The position numbers and the translations under genes were made by a program. From JAKAWQ01 sp963745975 (GTDB lineage: Bacteria; Pseudomonadota; Alphaproteobacteria; Acetobacterales; Acetobacteraceae): 64,000 nt of DNA. The DNA is taken from the NCBI GenBank assembly GCA_963745975.1, contig CAVUZJ010000003.1, positions 21,321 to 85,320 on the forward strand, read 5' to 3'. A model generated the notes under the pieces. The model worked only from the letters and a program-made list of their open reading frames with translations, was not told the DNA's origin and did no database searches. Below are positions 52,924 through 61,504 of the stretch, one piece after another (positions within the stretch are counted from its first letter, which is position 1; each line of letters begins with the position of its first letter).

Positions 52924-53872
52924 CGTGCTGGACCGGCTGCTCGAGGAAAGGTGGATCACGATCGATGGCGTCTCCGGCACCTCGGCCGGAGCGATGAATG
53001 CGGCGGTGCTGGCCGACGGGTTCGCGGAGGGCGGAGCGGAAAAGGCCCGCGAGCGCCTCGAGAAGTTCTGGCGGCTCGTCTCGGAAGCGGCTGCGCTCAG
53101 CCCTCTGAGGCGCGGACCGCTCGACATCGTGCTCGGGAGATGGTCGCTCAATTCCTCGCCGATCTTCGTCGGGATGGACATACTCACGCGGCTCTTCTCG
53201 CCCTACGAGCTCAATCCTTTCGGCTATAATCCGCTCGCCGACATCCTGAACGAAGGCATCGATTTCAAGCGGCTCTCGGCCTCGACCATCCGCCTCTTCA
53301 TCACTGCTACCAACGTGCGCACCGGGCGCGGGCGCGTCTTTCGCAATGCGGACATCACGACCGAGGTGCTGCTCGCGTCGGCCTGCCTGCCGACCATGTT
53401 CCAAGCCGTCGAGATCGACGGCGAGCCCTACTGGGACGGCGGCTATGCCGGCAATCCGACGATGACGCCCCTGGTGCGCGAATGCGATTCCGAAGACACG
53501 ATCCTGGTTCCGATCAACCCCGTGGAACGACCTGGCACGCCGCGCACGGCGGGCGAGATCCTCAACCGGCTGAACGAAGTTTCCTTCAACGCCACGCTCT
53601 TGAAGGAGCTGCGGATGATCGCGCTGCTCCGGCAGGTTGCCGACCCCGGCCACGCGGAGGGAGCGCGTTGGGCGAGGATGCGGATTCACATGATCAACAG
53701 CGAGATCATGGTAAAGCTTGGCCACTCCTCGAAGATGAACGCCGAGTGGCCGTTTCTTACCATGCTGCGCGACGAGGGCAGGCGCGCGGCGGAAGCGTTT
53801 CTCGCCATCCACGGCGAGGCCCTGGGCAAGCGCTCGACGCTGCCGATCGAGCGGCTGCTGGCCGAGGTTTGA
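52924..53872 (+). pseudogene. Patatin-like protein, 3' part, separated from its start by an IS
   Basis: About 315 residues continuing the frame broken at 51556. They contain the nucleophile motif GVSGTSAGAMN with its GxSxG serine and the catalytic Asp in YWDGGYAGNP. A C-terminal region (EILNRLNEVSFNATLLKEL, then MNAEWPFLTMLRDEGR) is typical of patatin proteins encoded beside 3-hydroxybutyrate genes in alphaproteobacteria. All catalytic residues are in this part, but the oxyanion loop GGGAHG is on the other fragment. It ends 4 bases before the permease gene, so the original operon was patatin-permease. Confidence 0.85.
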
Positions 53873-53876
53873 CGCG

Positions 53877-55331
53877 ATGGGGCTCATCGGCATCCTGCTT
53901 GGGCTCGTCGTTCTCATCGCTCTCGTGTTTCGCGGCTGGAGCATCCTGCTGCTCGCGCCGGTTGCCGCCGTGATCGCCGCCGCCGCGAACCGCCAGCCGC
54001 TGCTCGCGCACTGGACGCAGACCTTCATGGGGGGTGCGGGGCACTTCGTCGCGCAGTTCTTTCCGCTCTTCCTGCTCGGCGCCATCTTCGGCAAGCTGAT
54101 GGACGACAGTGGGGCGGTGCGCGCGGTCGCGAGCTTCATGAGCGAACGGCTCGGCGCACGGCACGCCATCCTTGCGGTCGTCATCATCAGCGCGCTGGTC
54201 ACCTATGGGGGCGTCAGCCTGATGGTGGCCTTCTTCGTGATCGCGCCGATGGCGCAGCAGCTCTTCCGGGAGGCCAACATTCCGCGGCGGCTGATGCCGG
54301 CGGCGATCGGGCTCGGCACCTTCACCTTCACCATGTCGGCGCTGCCGGGCTCGCCGGCGCTGCAGAACGCGATTCCGATGCCGTATTTCGGCACCACGCC
54401 GTTCGCGGCCCCGGGCCTTGGCGTGATTGCGGCGGCCATCATGCTGGGCTTCGGCCTGTGGTGGCTCGGGCGCGCCGAGACCGCAGCGCGCGCGGGCGGC
54501 GAGGGCTATCTCATCGGGGCGGCGCTTGCGGTCGAGGCGCTGGCCGACGACCCGGTGGTGCGCGAGCGCAGCACGGCGACCGGGGAGTTCGATCCCGCGG
54601 AGTTGCACCATGGCGAGCCGAGCCCAGGCGAGCCCGCGTTCCTGCTCGCCGGGTTGCCGCTGGTGGTGGTGCTGGTGGTCAATCTGCTGATGAGCCTTAT
54701 TATTCTGCCGCGCATGAACGATGCGTTCCTTGCCGAGCCGCGATGGGGCGCGACCTCGCTTGCCGCCGTCGGCGGCGTTTGGGCGGTCCTGGTTGCGCTG
54801 CTTGCCGGCATCGTCACGGTGATCGCGCTCAACCTCTCGCGGCTTCGCAACGTGCGCGCCAGCATGGATGCCGGCGCCAATGCCTCCGTTCTTCCGTTGA
54901 TCAGCATCGCAAGCCTGGTCGGCTTCGGAGCGGTCGTCGCCGCGATGCCGGCCTTCGAGCAGGTGAAAGGCTGGGTGCTCGGCATCGGCGGCGGCCCGCT
55001 CGTCTCGCTCGCCGTTTCGGTCAATTTGCTCTCGGCGCTGACCGGCTCCGCTTCCGGCGGCATGACCATCGCGCTCGGGGCGCTCGGACCGACCTATATG
55101 CATCTCGCCGCCGAGCACGGCATCAGCCCCGACCTCCTCCATCGCGTCGCGGTCATGGCCTCCGGCACCCTCGATGCCCTGCCCCACAACGGTGCGGTCG
55201 TCGCCTTGCTCAGCGTTTGCGGCACGACGCACCGCGAGGCGTATGGCACGATCGTCATGACCGTGATCCTGGGGCCCATCCTGGCACTCGTCGCCGTCGT
55301 CGCACTCGGCTCCCTCGTCGGCTCGTTCTGA
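53877..55331 (+). CDS. GntP-family permease
   Basis: A 484-residue transporter with about 12 hydrophobic helices and the GntP-like motifs FFPLFLLGAIFGKLMDDSG, TMSALPGSPALQNAIP and GSASGGMTIAL. The family carries gluconate, D-serine, glycerate and, in some alphaproteobacteria, 3-hydroxybutyrate or short-chain acids. Its neighbour is a patatin gene, and patatin/GntP neighbourhoods often also contain 3-hydroxybutyrate dehydrogenase. That gene is not in this window. It starts 4 bases after the patatin stop, so the upstream insertion may reduce its expression. GTTTGAC precedes the ATG; the ribosome site is weak. Confidence 0.85.
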   Translation: MGLIGILLGLVVLIALVFRGWSILLLAPVAAVIAAAANRQPLLAHWTQTFMGGAGHFVAQFFPLFLLGAIFGKLMDDSGAVRAVASFMSERLGARHAILAVVIISALVTYGGVSLMVAFFVIAPMAQQLFREANIPRRLMPAAIGLGTFTFTMSALPGSPALQNAIPMPYFGTTPFAAPGLGVIAAAIMLGFGLWWLGRAETAARAGGEGYLIGAALAVEALADDPVVRERSTATGEFDPAELHHGEPSPGEPAFLLAGLPLVVVLVVNLLMSLIILPRMNDAFLAEPRWGATSLAAVGGVWAVLVALLAGIVTVIALNLSRLRNVRASMDAGANASVLPLISIASLVGFGAVVAAMPAFEQVKGWVLGIGGGPLVSLAVSVNLLSALTGSASGGMTIALGALGPTYMHLAAEHGISPDLLHRVAVMASGTLDALPHNGAVVALLSVCGTTHREAYGTIVMTVILGPILALVAVVALGSLVGSF

Positions 55332-55382
55332 CCGGAGCGAGAATTCGAGCGGCCGGCCCAGGGCTTTCCGATACCGGCCGGG

Positions 55383-55463
55383 TCAGTCCTTGCGTCTGCC
55401 CTGGTGCGTAAGGAAGAAGGTGAGGACGGCGATAATCAGCGCGATCGCGGCCGTACGTCTCAT
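55383..55463 (-). CDS. Possible 26-residue single-helix membrane peptide
   Basis: The frame MRRTAAIALIIAVLTFFLTHQGRRKD has a basic start, a 15-residue hydrophobic helix and a basic end. This charge pattern fits a small inner-membrane peptide. No convincing ribosome site is seen upstream, and it converges on the GntP-type gene. It may be a genuine small protein or a chance frame at the edge of a decayed hydrolase gene. Confidence 0.3.
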   Translation of the reverse strand: MRRTAAIALIIAVLTFFLTHQGRRKD

Positions 55464-55465
55464 AG

Positions 55466-55663
55466 ACCCACTGGAACGAATTTCTGCCGCCGCAGGGCAA
55501 AGGGCCGGTGGTCGTCGTCGTGTCGGGCCAGTTGGGTGCTCCCCATTGCGTGCCCCCGGCACGGCAGATCGCCAGCCTCGGCTATGATGGCGTTGCGATT
55601 TCGCAACTACGCAGGCGCAAAAGCGAGGCCAAAGCGGGCAACAACGCACCCGCCGGCAAGTGA
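55466..55663 (+). pseudogene. Alpha/beta-hydrolase (dienelactone hydrolase-like) N-terminal fragment
   Basis: Between stops, the frame reads THWNEFLPPQGKGPVVVVVSG and then ARQIASLGYDGVAIS. This resembles the first strands of dienelactone-hydrolase-like proteins up to the first beta-alpha-beta unit. There is no start codon in a suitable place and the nucleophile and later core are absent. It is best read as a decayed fragment. Family assignment is tentative. Confidence 0.35.
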
Positions 55664-55821
55664 GACCATCTGCGTGGCCAGGGTCGTCGCCACACCATCA
55701 CGCCAATCGACTCGTCGTCCCCGCCAGCGAATCAGCGGTTTACCACAGCATTGCGCTAGACTTCCTTTTGGCAATGCATCACACGTTCTGACGAGATCGG
55801 TTCAATCAAAACAATTCCGCT

Positions 55822-56298
55822 TCAATACGACACGACGTTCTTGACGTCGAAGGTTCCTGATTGATCACCGCTTTGCCAGGTTCCTATCACTTCGTTGCCA
55901 CCCCTGACGGCGATGCCTTCCAAATACATGTCGGAGTTGCCAAAGACTTCCAATTTGTTGGTGTGCGCAGCGAACTTGCAATCCGAACCCACGCTGTACG
56001 CAGCACCCAAAAAGCTCCCGTCGCTTCCGGGAACCGAAGCCTTCCCTCGGGCGACGTGCACGTGACTGCCGTTAAAGGTTCCGGAGCCGTTGAAGTTCGC
56101 CAACATGGAGAAGTTCCACCCAGTGCTGCCAGCGTTTCCCGGTGCCACTAAGCCGTAGTTGCCGTTCAGCGTCTCGTTCAACTTCGGGCAGACGTTGGGC
56201 GCAGCCTTGGCCTTGCGTACCGGGTACAGCACGAGCACAGCCAAGACGGCTACGAAAACAACAAGCATGGTTGATAATGCGAAAATGGATCGTTTCAT
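55822..56298 (-). CDS. Secreted or anchored hypothetical protein
   Basis: A 158-residue protein: KRSIFALSTMLVVFVAVLAVLVLYPV is a signal peptide or membrane anchor, and KAKAAPNVCPKLNETLNGNYG begins the exported part. The rest is Gly/Ser/Asn-rich and beta-like (MLANFNGSGTFNGS, VIGTWQSGDQSGTFDV), with two cysteines that could form a disulfide. The start at 56298 lies 6 bases after AGGAGG. Base composition is visibly lower in GC than the neighbours, and remnants flank it, suggesting horizontal acquisition. No family is recognised. Confidence 0.7.
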   Translation of the reverse strand: MKRSIFALSTMLVVFVAVLAVLVLYPVRKAKAAPNVCPKLNETLNGNYGLVAPGNAGSTGWNFSMLANFNGSGTFNGSHVHVARGKASVPGSDGSFLGAAYSVGSDCKFAAHTNKLEVFGNSDMYLEGIAVRGGNEVIGTWQSGDQSGTFDVKNVVSY

Positions 56299-56606
56299 CC
56301 CCATCCTCCTAGCCGACATTCGCCGGATTCCGGCGATTGCGGGTCAGGGTCGCGCATTCCGAACGCTTGAGCAACGACAAATCGCCGTCACCGCCCCGTT
56401 CGATCCCCCACGAGATGCTGGATTTCGATCCGGAACTGCCGCAAGCGCCCTCAAAATCGTGGCTTCATCCGGGGAATGCGGGTCAATGGCTTTGCGGGGA
56501 TGTCCCGCTGTTTTGCCGTGGCCCCACGGCGAGGACCATCGGGACCGGCTTACAAGTTGGAAGCGTGGCTGCTCCGATCTCCTGCTGTCATTATGCTGCA
56601 CATGCC
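56299..56606. other. Gene-free stretch between the secreted protein and an IS remnant
   Basis: No supported gene is seen in either direction. A small inverted repeat, CGCCGGATTCCGGCG, lies at about 56321-56335. The remainder shows no recognisable protein or RNA similarity. It probably contains the promoter of the secreted protein gene transcribed leftwards. Confidence 0.5.
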
Positions 56607-56806
56607 GACCGTGAGCTGCCGATGCGCGAAGTGGTCGACGCCATCTTCTTCGTCCTGCGCGGTGGCTGCCCATGACGGATGCTGCCCAGGCACTTCCCGC
56701 CGCACCGGACCACTTGCGCCCGGTTCGCCCGGTTCCGGAACGACGGCACCCGCGAAACCATCAATCATCACCTGGTCATGCTCGACCGCGAGCGGGTGGC
56801 GTCACC
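56607..56806 (+). pseudogene. IS5-family (IS427-like) transposase OrfA remnant
   Basis: The frame reads MREVVDAIFFVLRGGCP, then an in-frame TGA at 56673 where the family has Trp, then RMLPRHFPPHRTT and ETINHHLVMLDRERV. This is the conserved N-terminal core of IS5/IS427-type transposases. Both ends are missing. The fragment ends where the amidohydrolase gene begins on the other strand, so it is a decayed insertion scar. Confidence 0.75.
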
Positions 56807-58217
56807 CGGCCATGTCGAAGGCGGGCTTCATGCCGTCCGGCAGCGGGCAGACATAGGGGGTGCGGGCGAGGCGCGCCTGATGCTCGGCCTTCGCGCGCTC
56901 GATCAGCGCGGCGTCCTGCAGCACATCCACCGCGGTGCCGGCCATCACTTTCGCCACGTGCACCATGCCCTTGTGCGCGGCCGGCGTCTTGCCCTGCGCG
57001 GTGAGCTGCCAGGAATGCCCGGGCGTGCCGATGGCGTAGGTCGCCCCGCGCGCCTGCACGGTAGGGACCGCCCAGCTCACGTCGCCGACATCGGTCGAGC
57101 CGCGCATATCGGCGCCCACGGCGTCGAGCGGCACGATCGCGTCGCAGAGCGGAGCGTCGGTCGGCGGAATGCCGAAGCGGCGAAAGGCGGAGGCGATGTC
57201 CTCCTCCGTCACCGTCGCCTGGATCCGGCGCGCGAAGGCGCGATCCTCCGCATCGAATTCCGGCGGCCCGAGACGGCGGAAATTGTCGTCCATCGCCTGC
57301 TCGAGCACCTTGTTGCCGAGCAGGTTGGACATCGCGCTGTTGACCGCGGAGGTGACCCTCGTCTCCGTCATGAGCGCGGCCCCTTCGGCAATCTTCTTGA
57401 CCCGCTCGACGAGTCTCCAGAGCGCCGGCAACTCCGCGGCGCGCACGAGATAGCGCACCTTGGCGCTCGCCTGCACGACGTTCGGCGCGATGCCGCCGGC
57501 ATCGAGCACCGCGTAATGGACGCGGGCGTCGCTCGGCATGTGCTCGCGCATGTAGTTGACGCCGATATTCATCAGCTCCACCGCGTCGAGCGCCGAGCGG
57601 CCGAGATGCGGAGCGGCGGCGGCATGCGAGGCACGGCCGGTGAAGCTGAAATCGAGCTGGAGGATGGCGAGCGACTTCGCCTCGTTGACGCCCGAAAGCG
57701 GCGCGGGATGCCAGGAGATCGCGATATCGACGTCCTTGAAGACGCCGTCGCGCACCATGAAGGTCTTGGCGGCACCGCCCTCTTCCGCCGGGCAGCCATA
57801 GTAGCGCACGCGGCCTTTCACCCCGTTCGCCGCCAGCCAGTCCTTGACCGCGGTCGCGGCGAGGAGGGACGCGGAGCCCAGCAGATTGTGCCCGCAGCCA
57901 TGCCCCGAGCCGCTCCGCTCCAGCGGACGATGCTCGGCGACGCCCGCCTCCTGGCTCAGCCCGGGCAGCGCATCGTATTCGCCGAGGATCGCGATGACCG
58001 GCCCTTCCTCGCCGGCCTCGCCCATGATGGCGGTCGGGATGCCGGCGAGATTCTCCGCGATGCGGAACCCGTGGCGCTCCAGCATGGCCTTATGCTCGGC
58101 GGCCGAGCGGACTTCCTTGAAGTTGAGCTCCGGCATGCCCCAGACGCGGTCGCTGAGGGCCTCGAACTCTTCCCGCTTGTCGTCCACCAGCTGCCAGACC
58201 TGCTCCACGTTCCGCAT
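56802..58217 (-). CDS. M20-family amidohydrolase (AbgB-like)
   Basis: A 471-residue zinc hydrolase related to AbgB, the p-aminobenzoyl-glutamate hydrolase subunit. It has SGSGHGCGHNLLGS (metal His), the catalytic-Glu segment GCPAEEGGAAKTFM and SWHPAPLSGVNEAKS, with a dimerisation/lid domain of about residues 200-320. It cleaves an amide bond of an N-acyl amino acid; the substrate is unknown. ATG 58217 follows GGAGCGCGAC; ATG 58244 is an alternative start adding 9 residues. Divergent from the decarboxylase at 58319. Confidence 0.9.
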   Translation of the reverse strand: MRNVEQVWQLVDDKREEFEALSDRVWGMPELNFKEVRSAAEHKAMLERHGFRIAENLAGIPTAIMGEAGEEGPVIAILGEYDALPGLSQEAGVAEHRPLERSGSGHGCGHNLLGSASLLAATAVKDWLAANGVKGRVRYYGCPAEEGGAAKTFMVRDGVFKDVDIAISWHPAPLSGVNEAKSLAILQLDFSFTGRASHAAAAPHLGRSALDAVELMNIGVNYMREHMPSDARVHYAVLDAGGIAPNVVQASAKVRYLVRAAELPALWRLVERVKKIAEGAALMTETRVTSAVNSAMSNLLGNKVLEQAMDDNFRRLGPPEFDAEDRAFARRIQATVTEEDIASAFRRFGIPPTDAPLCDAIVPLDAVGADMRGSTDVGDVSWAVPTVQARGATYAIGTPGHSWQLTAQGKTPAAHKGMVHVAKVMAGTAVDVLQDAALIERAKAEHQARLARTPYVCPLPDGMKPAFDMAG

Positions 58218-58318
58218 GTCGCGCTCCGTTCCCTGATCGGTCATGATCCTGGCGCAGGCGGGCGGCGGCGGGAAGCCTCGGCCGGTTTCGGCGCCCCACC
58301 GCCCGGAAGGATCGCGCC

Positions 58319-59755
58319 ATGACCCCTGAGGAGTTCCGCCGCCACGGCCACCGGCTGATCGACTGGTTGGCCGACTATCAGGAAGGGCTGGCCGACCGGC
58401 CGGTAATGGCGCGGACCCGGCCGGGCGAGGTGCGCGCGCTGCTGCCGGCGGCTCCGCCGGAGCAGCCGGAGGATTTCGGCGCGGTGATCGCCGATCTCGA
58501 CCGGGTCGTGCTGCCGGGCCTGTCGCTCTGGCAGCACCCGCGCTTCTTCGGCTACTTCCCGGCCAACGCGCTGCCTGCCGGCATCCTGGGCGATCTGGTG
58601 AGCACCGGCCTCGGCGTGATCGGGCTTTCCTGGCAGTCGAGCCCGGCGCTGACCGAGATCGAGGAGGTGGTGACCGACTGGTTGCGGCAGATGCTGGGGC
58701 TGTCGGCGGGTTGGAGCGGGGTGATCCAGGACACCGCCTCGACCAGCACGCTGGTCGCGCTGATCTCAGCGCGCGAGCGGGCGACCGGGTTCGCGCTGGC
58801 GCGCGGCGGGTTGCAGGGCGAGGCGCGGGTGCCGTGCGTCTATGTCTCGGCGCATGCCCACAGCTCGGTGGACAAGGGCGCGCTGCTGGCCGGGTTCGGC
58901 CGCGACAATCTGCGCCTGGTGCCGTTCGACGAGACGTTCGCGATGCGGGCCGATGCGCTGGCGCGGATGCTGGAGGAGGATCTCGCGCGCGGGCGCCTGC
59001 CTTGCGCCATCGTTGCGAGCGTCGGCACCACCGCGACCACGGCGATCGATCCGATTGCTGCGATCGCAACGATCGCTGGGCGGCATGGCGTATGGCTGCA
59101 TGTCGATGCGGCGATGGCCGGCAGTGCGATGATCCTGCCGGAGTGCCGCTGGATGTGGGAGGGGATCGAGGGCGCCGACAGCCTGGTGATCAACGCGCAC
59201 AAATGGCTGGGCGCGCCGTTCGACTGCTCGCTCTATTACGTGCGCGATCCGGAGCACCTGATGCGGGTGATGTCGACCAACCCGAGCTTCCTGCAATCCT
59301 CGGTGGACGGGGAGGTGAAGAACCTGCGCGACTGGGGGATTCCGCTTGGCCGGCGGTTCCGCGCGCTGAAGCTGTGGTTCGTGATCCGCGAGCAGGGGGT
59401 GGCGGGGCTGCAGGCGCGGTTGCGGCGGGACATGGCGAATGCGCGCTGGCTGGCGGGTGCGGCGGTGGCGACGCCCGGCTGGCGTGTGCTGGCTCCGGTG
59501 CATTTGCAGACCGTGTGCCTGCGCCATGAGCCGGCGGGGCTGGAGGGTGCGGCGCTGGATGCGCATACCACCGGCTGGGCCGAGGTGGTGAACGGATCGG
59601 GGGCGGCCTATCTGACGCCGGCGGTGATCGACGGGCGCTGGATGGTGCGGGTTTCGATCGGGGCGCTGGCGACCGAGGCGGCGGATGTCGCGGCGGTGTG
59701 GGGGGTGATCCAGGAGGCGGTGGCGGCCGGCGCGGCGCGGGTGGCGGCGGAGTGA
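58319..59755 (+). CDS. PLP-dependent aromatic-L-amino-acid decarboxylase family protein
   Basis: A 478-residue group II decarboxylase. K295 in INAHKWLGAPFDCS is the PLP lysine, HVDAAMAGSA supplies the Asp that binds the pyridine nitrogen, and the substrate-loop region AHAHSSVDKGALLAGFG is intact. Family members decarboxylate tryptophan, tyrosine, phenylalanine or Dopa; some act as aldehyde synthases. GGAAGGATCGCGCC precedes the ATG. It ends about 70 bp before an IS3-family element. Confidence 0.92.
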   Translation: MTPEEFRRHGHRLIDWLADYQEGLADRPVMARTRPGEVRALLPAAPPEQPEDFGAVIADLDRVVLPGLSLWQHPRFFGYFPANALPAGILGDLVSTGLGVIGLSWQSSPALTEIEEVVTDWLRQMLGLSAGWSGVIQDTASTSTLVALISARERATGFALARGGLQGEARVPCVYVSAHAHSSVDKGALLAGFGRDNLRLVPFDETFAMRADALARMLEEDLARGRLPCAIVASVGTTATTAIDPIAAIATIAGRHGVWLHVDAAMAGSAMILPECRWMWEGIEGADSLVINAHKWLGAPFDCSLYYVRDPEHLMRVMSTNPSFLQSSVDGEVKNLRDWGIPLGRRFRALKLWFVIREQGVAGLQARLRRDMANARWLAGAAVATPGWRVLAPVHLQTVCLRHEPAGLEGAALDAHTTGWAEVVNGSGAAYLTPAVIDGRWMVRVSIGALATEAADVAAVWGVIQEAVAAGAARVAAE

Positions 59756-59844
59756 TTGGCGCGGGGTGCCTGGGGCGGCGGCCGGCGCAAAAGGGGGCAG
59801 CCGGTCAGATGACGGTGATGCGCGGCTGACGTTGCCCCCGACTT

Positions 59845-60771
59845 TTATCCAGCGAGGGCTGGAGTCTGACCGGTGATTTTGCCCATCTGCTCCGACGTAG
59901 CAACGGGCCACGGCGCGGAGCCGTCGATACGGAGCGTCATGGCCCGTTGCGGTGAGAATTTGGCGGCATAGGCGGCCGGCGTTAGCCAGGCGATGCGAGA
60001 ATGGGGCCGCACGGTGTTGTAGTCGCGACGCCATTCCTCGAGGGCTGCGCGCGCCTGGGCGAGCGAAGTGAACAAGGTTTCGTTCAAGAGCTCGTCGCGC
60101 AGCCGGCCGTTGAAGCTCTCGATGAAGGCGTTCTGCACGGGCTTACCGGGATCGATGTAGTGCCAGCCGACGCCGGTCTCTGCCGTCCATGACAGGATCG
60201 CGTTGCTGGTCAGTTCCGTGCCGTTGTCGCTGCCGACTGTCTTGGGCTTGCCGTGGCGTGCGATGAGAAGATCAAGCTCACGGGCGACTCTTCTGCCCGA
60301 CAGAGAGAAGTCGGCGATCGTGGCCAAGCATTGCCGAGTGCAGACGTCGGAGATCGCCAGGATGCGGAAGCGGCGCCCAGAGTTGAGCTGGTCGGACACG
60401 AAGTCCAGCACCCACAAATCGTGTGGCAGCGCCGGAACCGGCATGGGCGTCCTTGTGCCCACAGCCCTTTTGCGGCCGCCTCGTTTGCGCACCACGAGAC
60501 GTTCTTCGCGATAGATGCGAAATAGCCGCTTGTGGTTCACAACAAAGCCCTCCCGGTGCAGGAAGATGAGCAGGCGACGGTAGCCAAAGCGGCGGCGTTC
60601 CCGGGCGAGCGCGACAAGCCGCTCACGCAGCTTGGGATCGTCGGGCCGCCGAGACCGGTAACGGACCGTCATACGCGCGCAGCCGATCACTTGGCACGCC
60701 CGCCGCTCGCTCATCTCGTGCGTCGTCCTGAGATGGGCGACAGCCTCCCGCTTCACGGCGGGCGTCACCAT
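59845..60771 (-). CDS. IS3-family transposase OrfB (DDE integrase core)
   Basis: 308 residues from ATG 60771, or made as a -1 fusion with OrfA. HTH_21 region RRRFGYRRLLIFLHREGFVVNHKRL, then the DDE triad in WVLDFVSDQL, VGSDNGTELTS and NAFIESFNGRLRDELLN. The C terminus has YNTVRPHSRIAWLTPAAY. Full length, with no internal stop, so probably active. The upstream frame continues through the A7 stretch into the OrfA region as required for the fusion. Confidence 0.94.
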   Translation of the reverse strand: MVTPAVKREAVAHLRTTHEMSERRACQVIGCARMTVRYRSRRPDDPKLRERLVALARERRRFGYRRLLIFLHREGFVVNHKRLFRIYREERLVVRKRGGRKRAVGTRTPMPVPALPHDLWVLDFVSDQLNSGRRFRILAISDVCTRQCLATIADFSLSGRRVARELDLLIARHGKPKTVGSDNGTELTSNAILSWTAETGVGWHYIDPGKPVQNAFIESFNGRLRDELLNETLFTSLAQARAALEEWRRDYNTVRPHSRIAWLTPAAYAAKFSPQRAMTLRIDGSAPWPVATSEQMGKITGQTPALAG

Positions 60772-61031
60772 TTTTTTCCCAGCAGATCCTTCAAGGCGGC
60801 GTTGTCGAGCATGGCGTCCGCCAACAGCTTCTTCAGCTTGGCATTTTCCGTCTCCAGGGCGCTCAGCCGCCTGGCTTCGGAGACCTCCATGCCCCCGTAC
60901 TTGCTCTTCCAATTGTAGAACGTCGCCTCGCTGATCCCGTGCTTCCGGCAGAGGTCCGCCGTCTTCGCACCCAGCTCGTGCTCCTTCAGCACCCCAATGA
61001 TCTGCTCTTCCGTAAACCGCGAACGCTTCAT
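60765..61031 (-). CDS. IS3-family transposase OrfA
   Basis: An 88-residue HTH protein: KRSRFTEEQIIGVLKEHELGAKTADLCRKHGIS, then a leucine-zipper segment (SALETENAKLKKLLADAML). Its last codons GGA AAA AAA TGG TGA contain the A7 slip site that shifts ribosomes into orfB. It is an exact fit to the usual IS3-family arrangement. The start is ATG 61031. Confidence 0.94.
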   Translation of the reverse strand: MKRSRFTEEQIIGVLKEHELGAKTADLCRKHGISEATFYNWKSKYGGMEVSEARRLSALETENAKLKKLLADAMLDNAALKDLLGKKW

Positions 61032-61097
61032 CGTCTGGTCCTTCCCAAAAGGGCCAGACTCCAGTTCAGCCCGGATTAAACGGCGGGGGCAACGTCA

Positions 61098-61449
61098 TAC
61101 TGCCGAAGGCCTCTGCTTCCACCGGATTTCCGGTCGAGCTCAGATAGCCTTTTTCGTAGTCCTCCTTTACAGCGAAAAAGATCGGCTTAAGGTTTTGCAA
61201 TATGCTGTAGTTGGTAGCGCCTACGTATGCCTTTTCATGTTTTTCGAATTCCTTGTAGTGCTCGGATTCCTTTCCGCAGACCTTGGAAATCAGATCACGC
61301 GCCTTGACCTTCCAGTTGAGGAAAAGGCCGTTATCGACCCAGTCCCCCTCCATAAATGCAGACCGCTCATGTCGTTTGCTCGCCTCGACTGCGACAAATT
61401 GCGCCGCGAGTTCGGTAAATCTCTCCGTGAGACGCGGCGCGGCGGCCAT
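61098..61449 (-). pseudogene. Conserved hypothetical protein truncated by an IS
   Basis: From ATG 61449 the frame encodes about 117 residues, MAAAPRLTERFTELAAQFVA then WKVKARDLISKVCGKESEHY, GATNYSILQNLKPIFFAVKE and DYEKGYLSSTGNPVEAEAF. It then runs into the terminal repeat of the adjacent IS and ends with a non-native tail. The pattern (WxVKARxLISKVCG...DYExGYL) recurs at the N terminus of proteins that carry varied effector domains, some linked to defence. That similarity is from memory and uncertain. The effector part has been lost here. Confidence 0.6.
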
Positions 61450-61504
61450 AGTTCCCTCGTATGGTTTCAGGTCTGAAGGGCATGGAGTCGTAGTGTGCGA
61501 CACA

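Larger units (their letters stand above)
59827..61097 (-). mobile_element. IS3-family insertion sequence with A7 frameshift site
   Basis: A 1271-bp element bounded by inverted repeats TGACGTTGCCCCCG at both ends, with further similarity through TGGAGTCTG. It carries orfA and orfB on the minus strand with a run of seven A at their junction, as needed for programmed -1 frameshifting. The flanks (GGC and TAC) do not form a target duplication, so recombination or deletion may have occurred beside it. It truncates the gene to its right. Confidence 0.93.

Noticed and set aside
56672..58322. Plus-strand frames of 110 and 547 codons opposite the AbgB-like gene
   Set aside because: They are antisense shadows. 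The only real coding trace there is the short IS5-type remnant before 56806.
59824..61100. Target-site duplication around the second IS3-family element
   Set aside because: The 3- and 4-bp flanks (GGC, CGGC at left; TAC, TACT at right) differ, so no duplication can be claimed.
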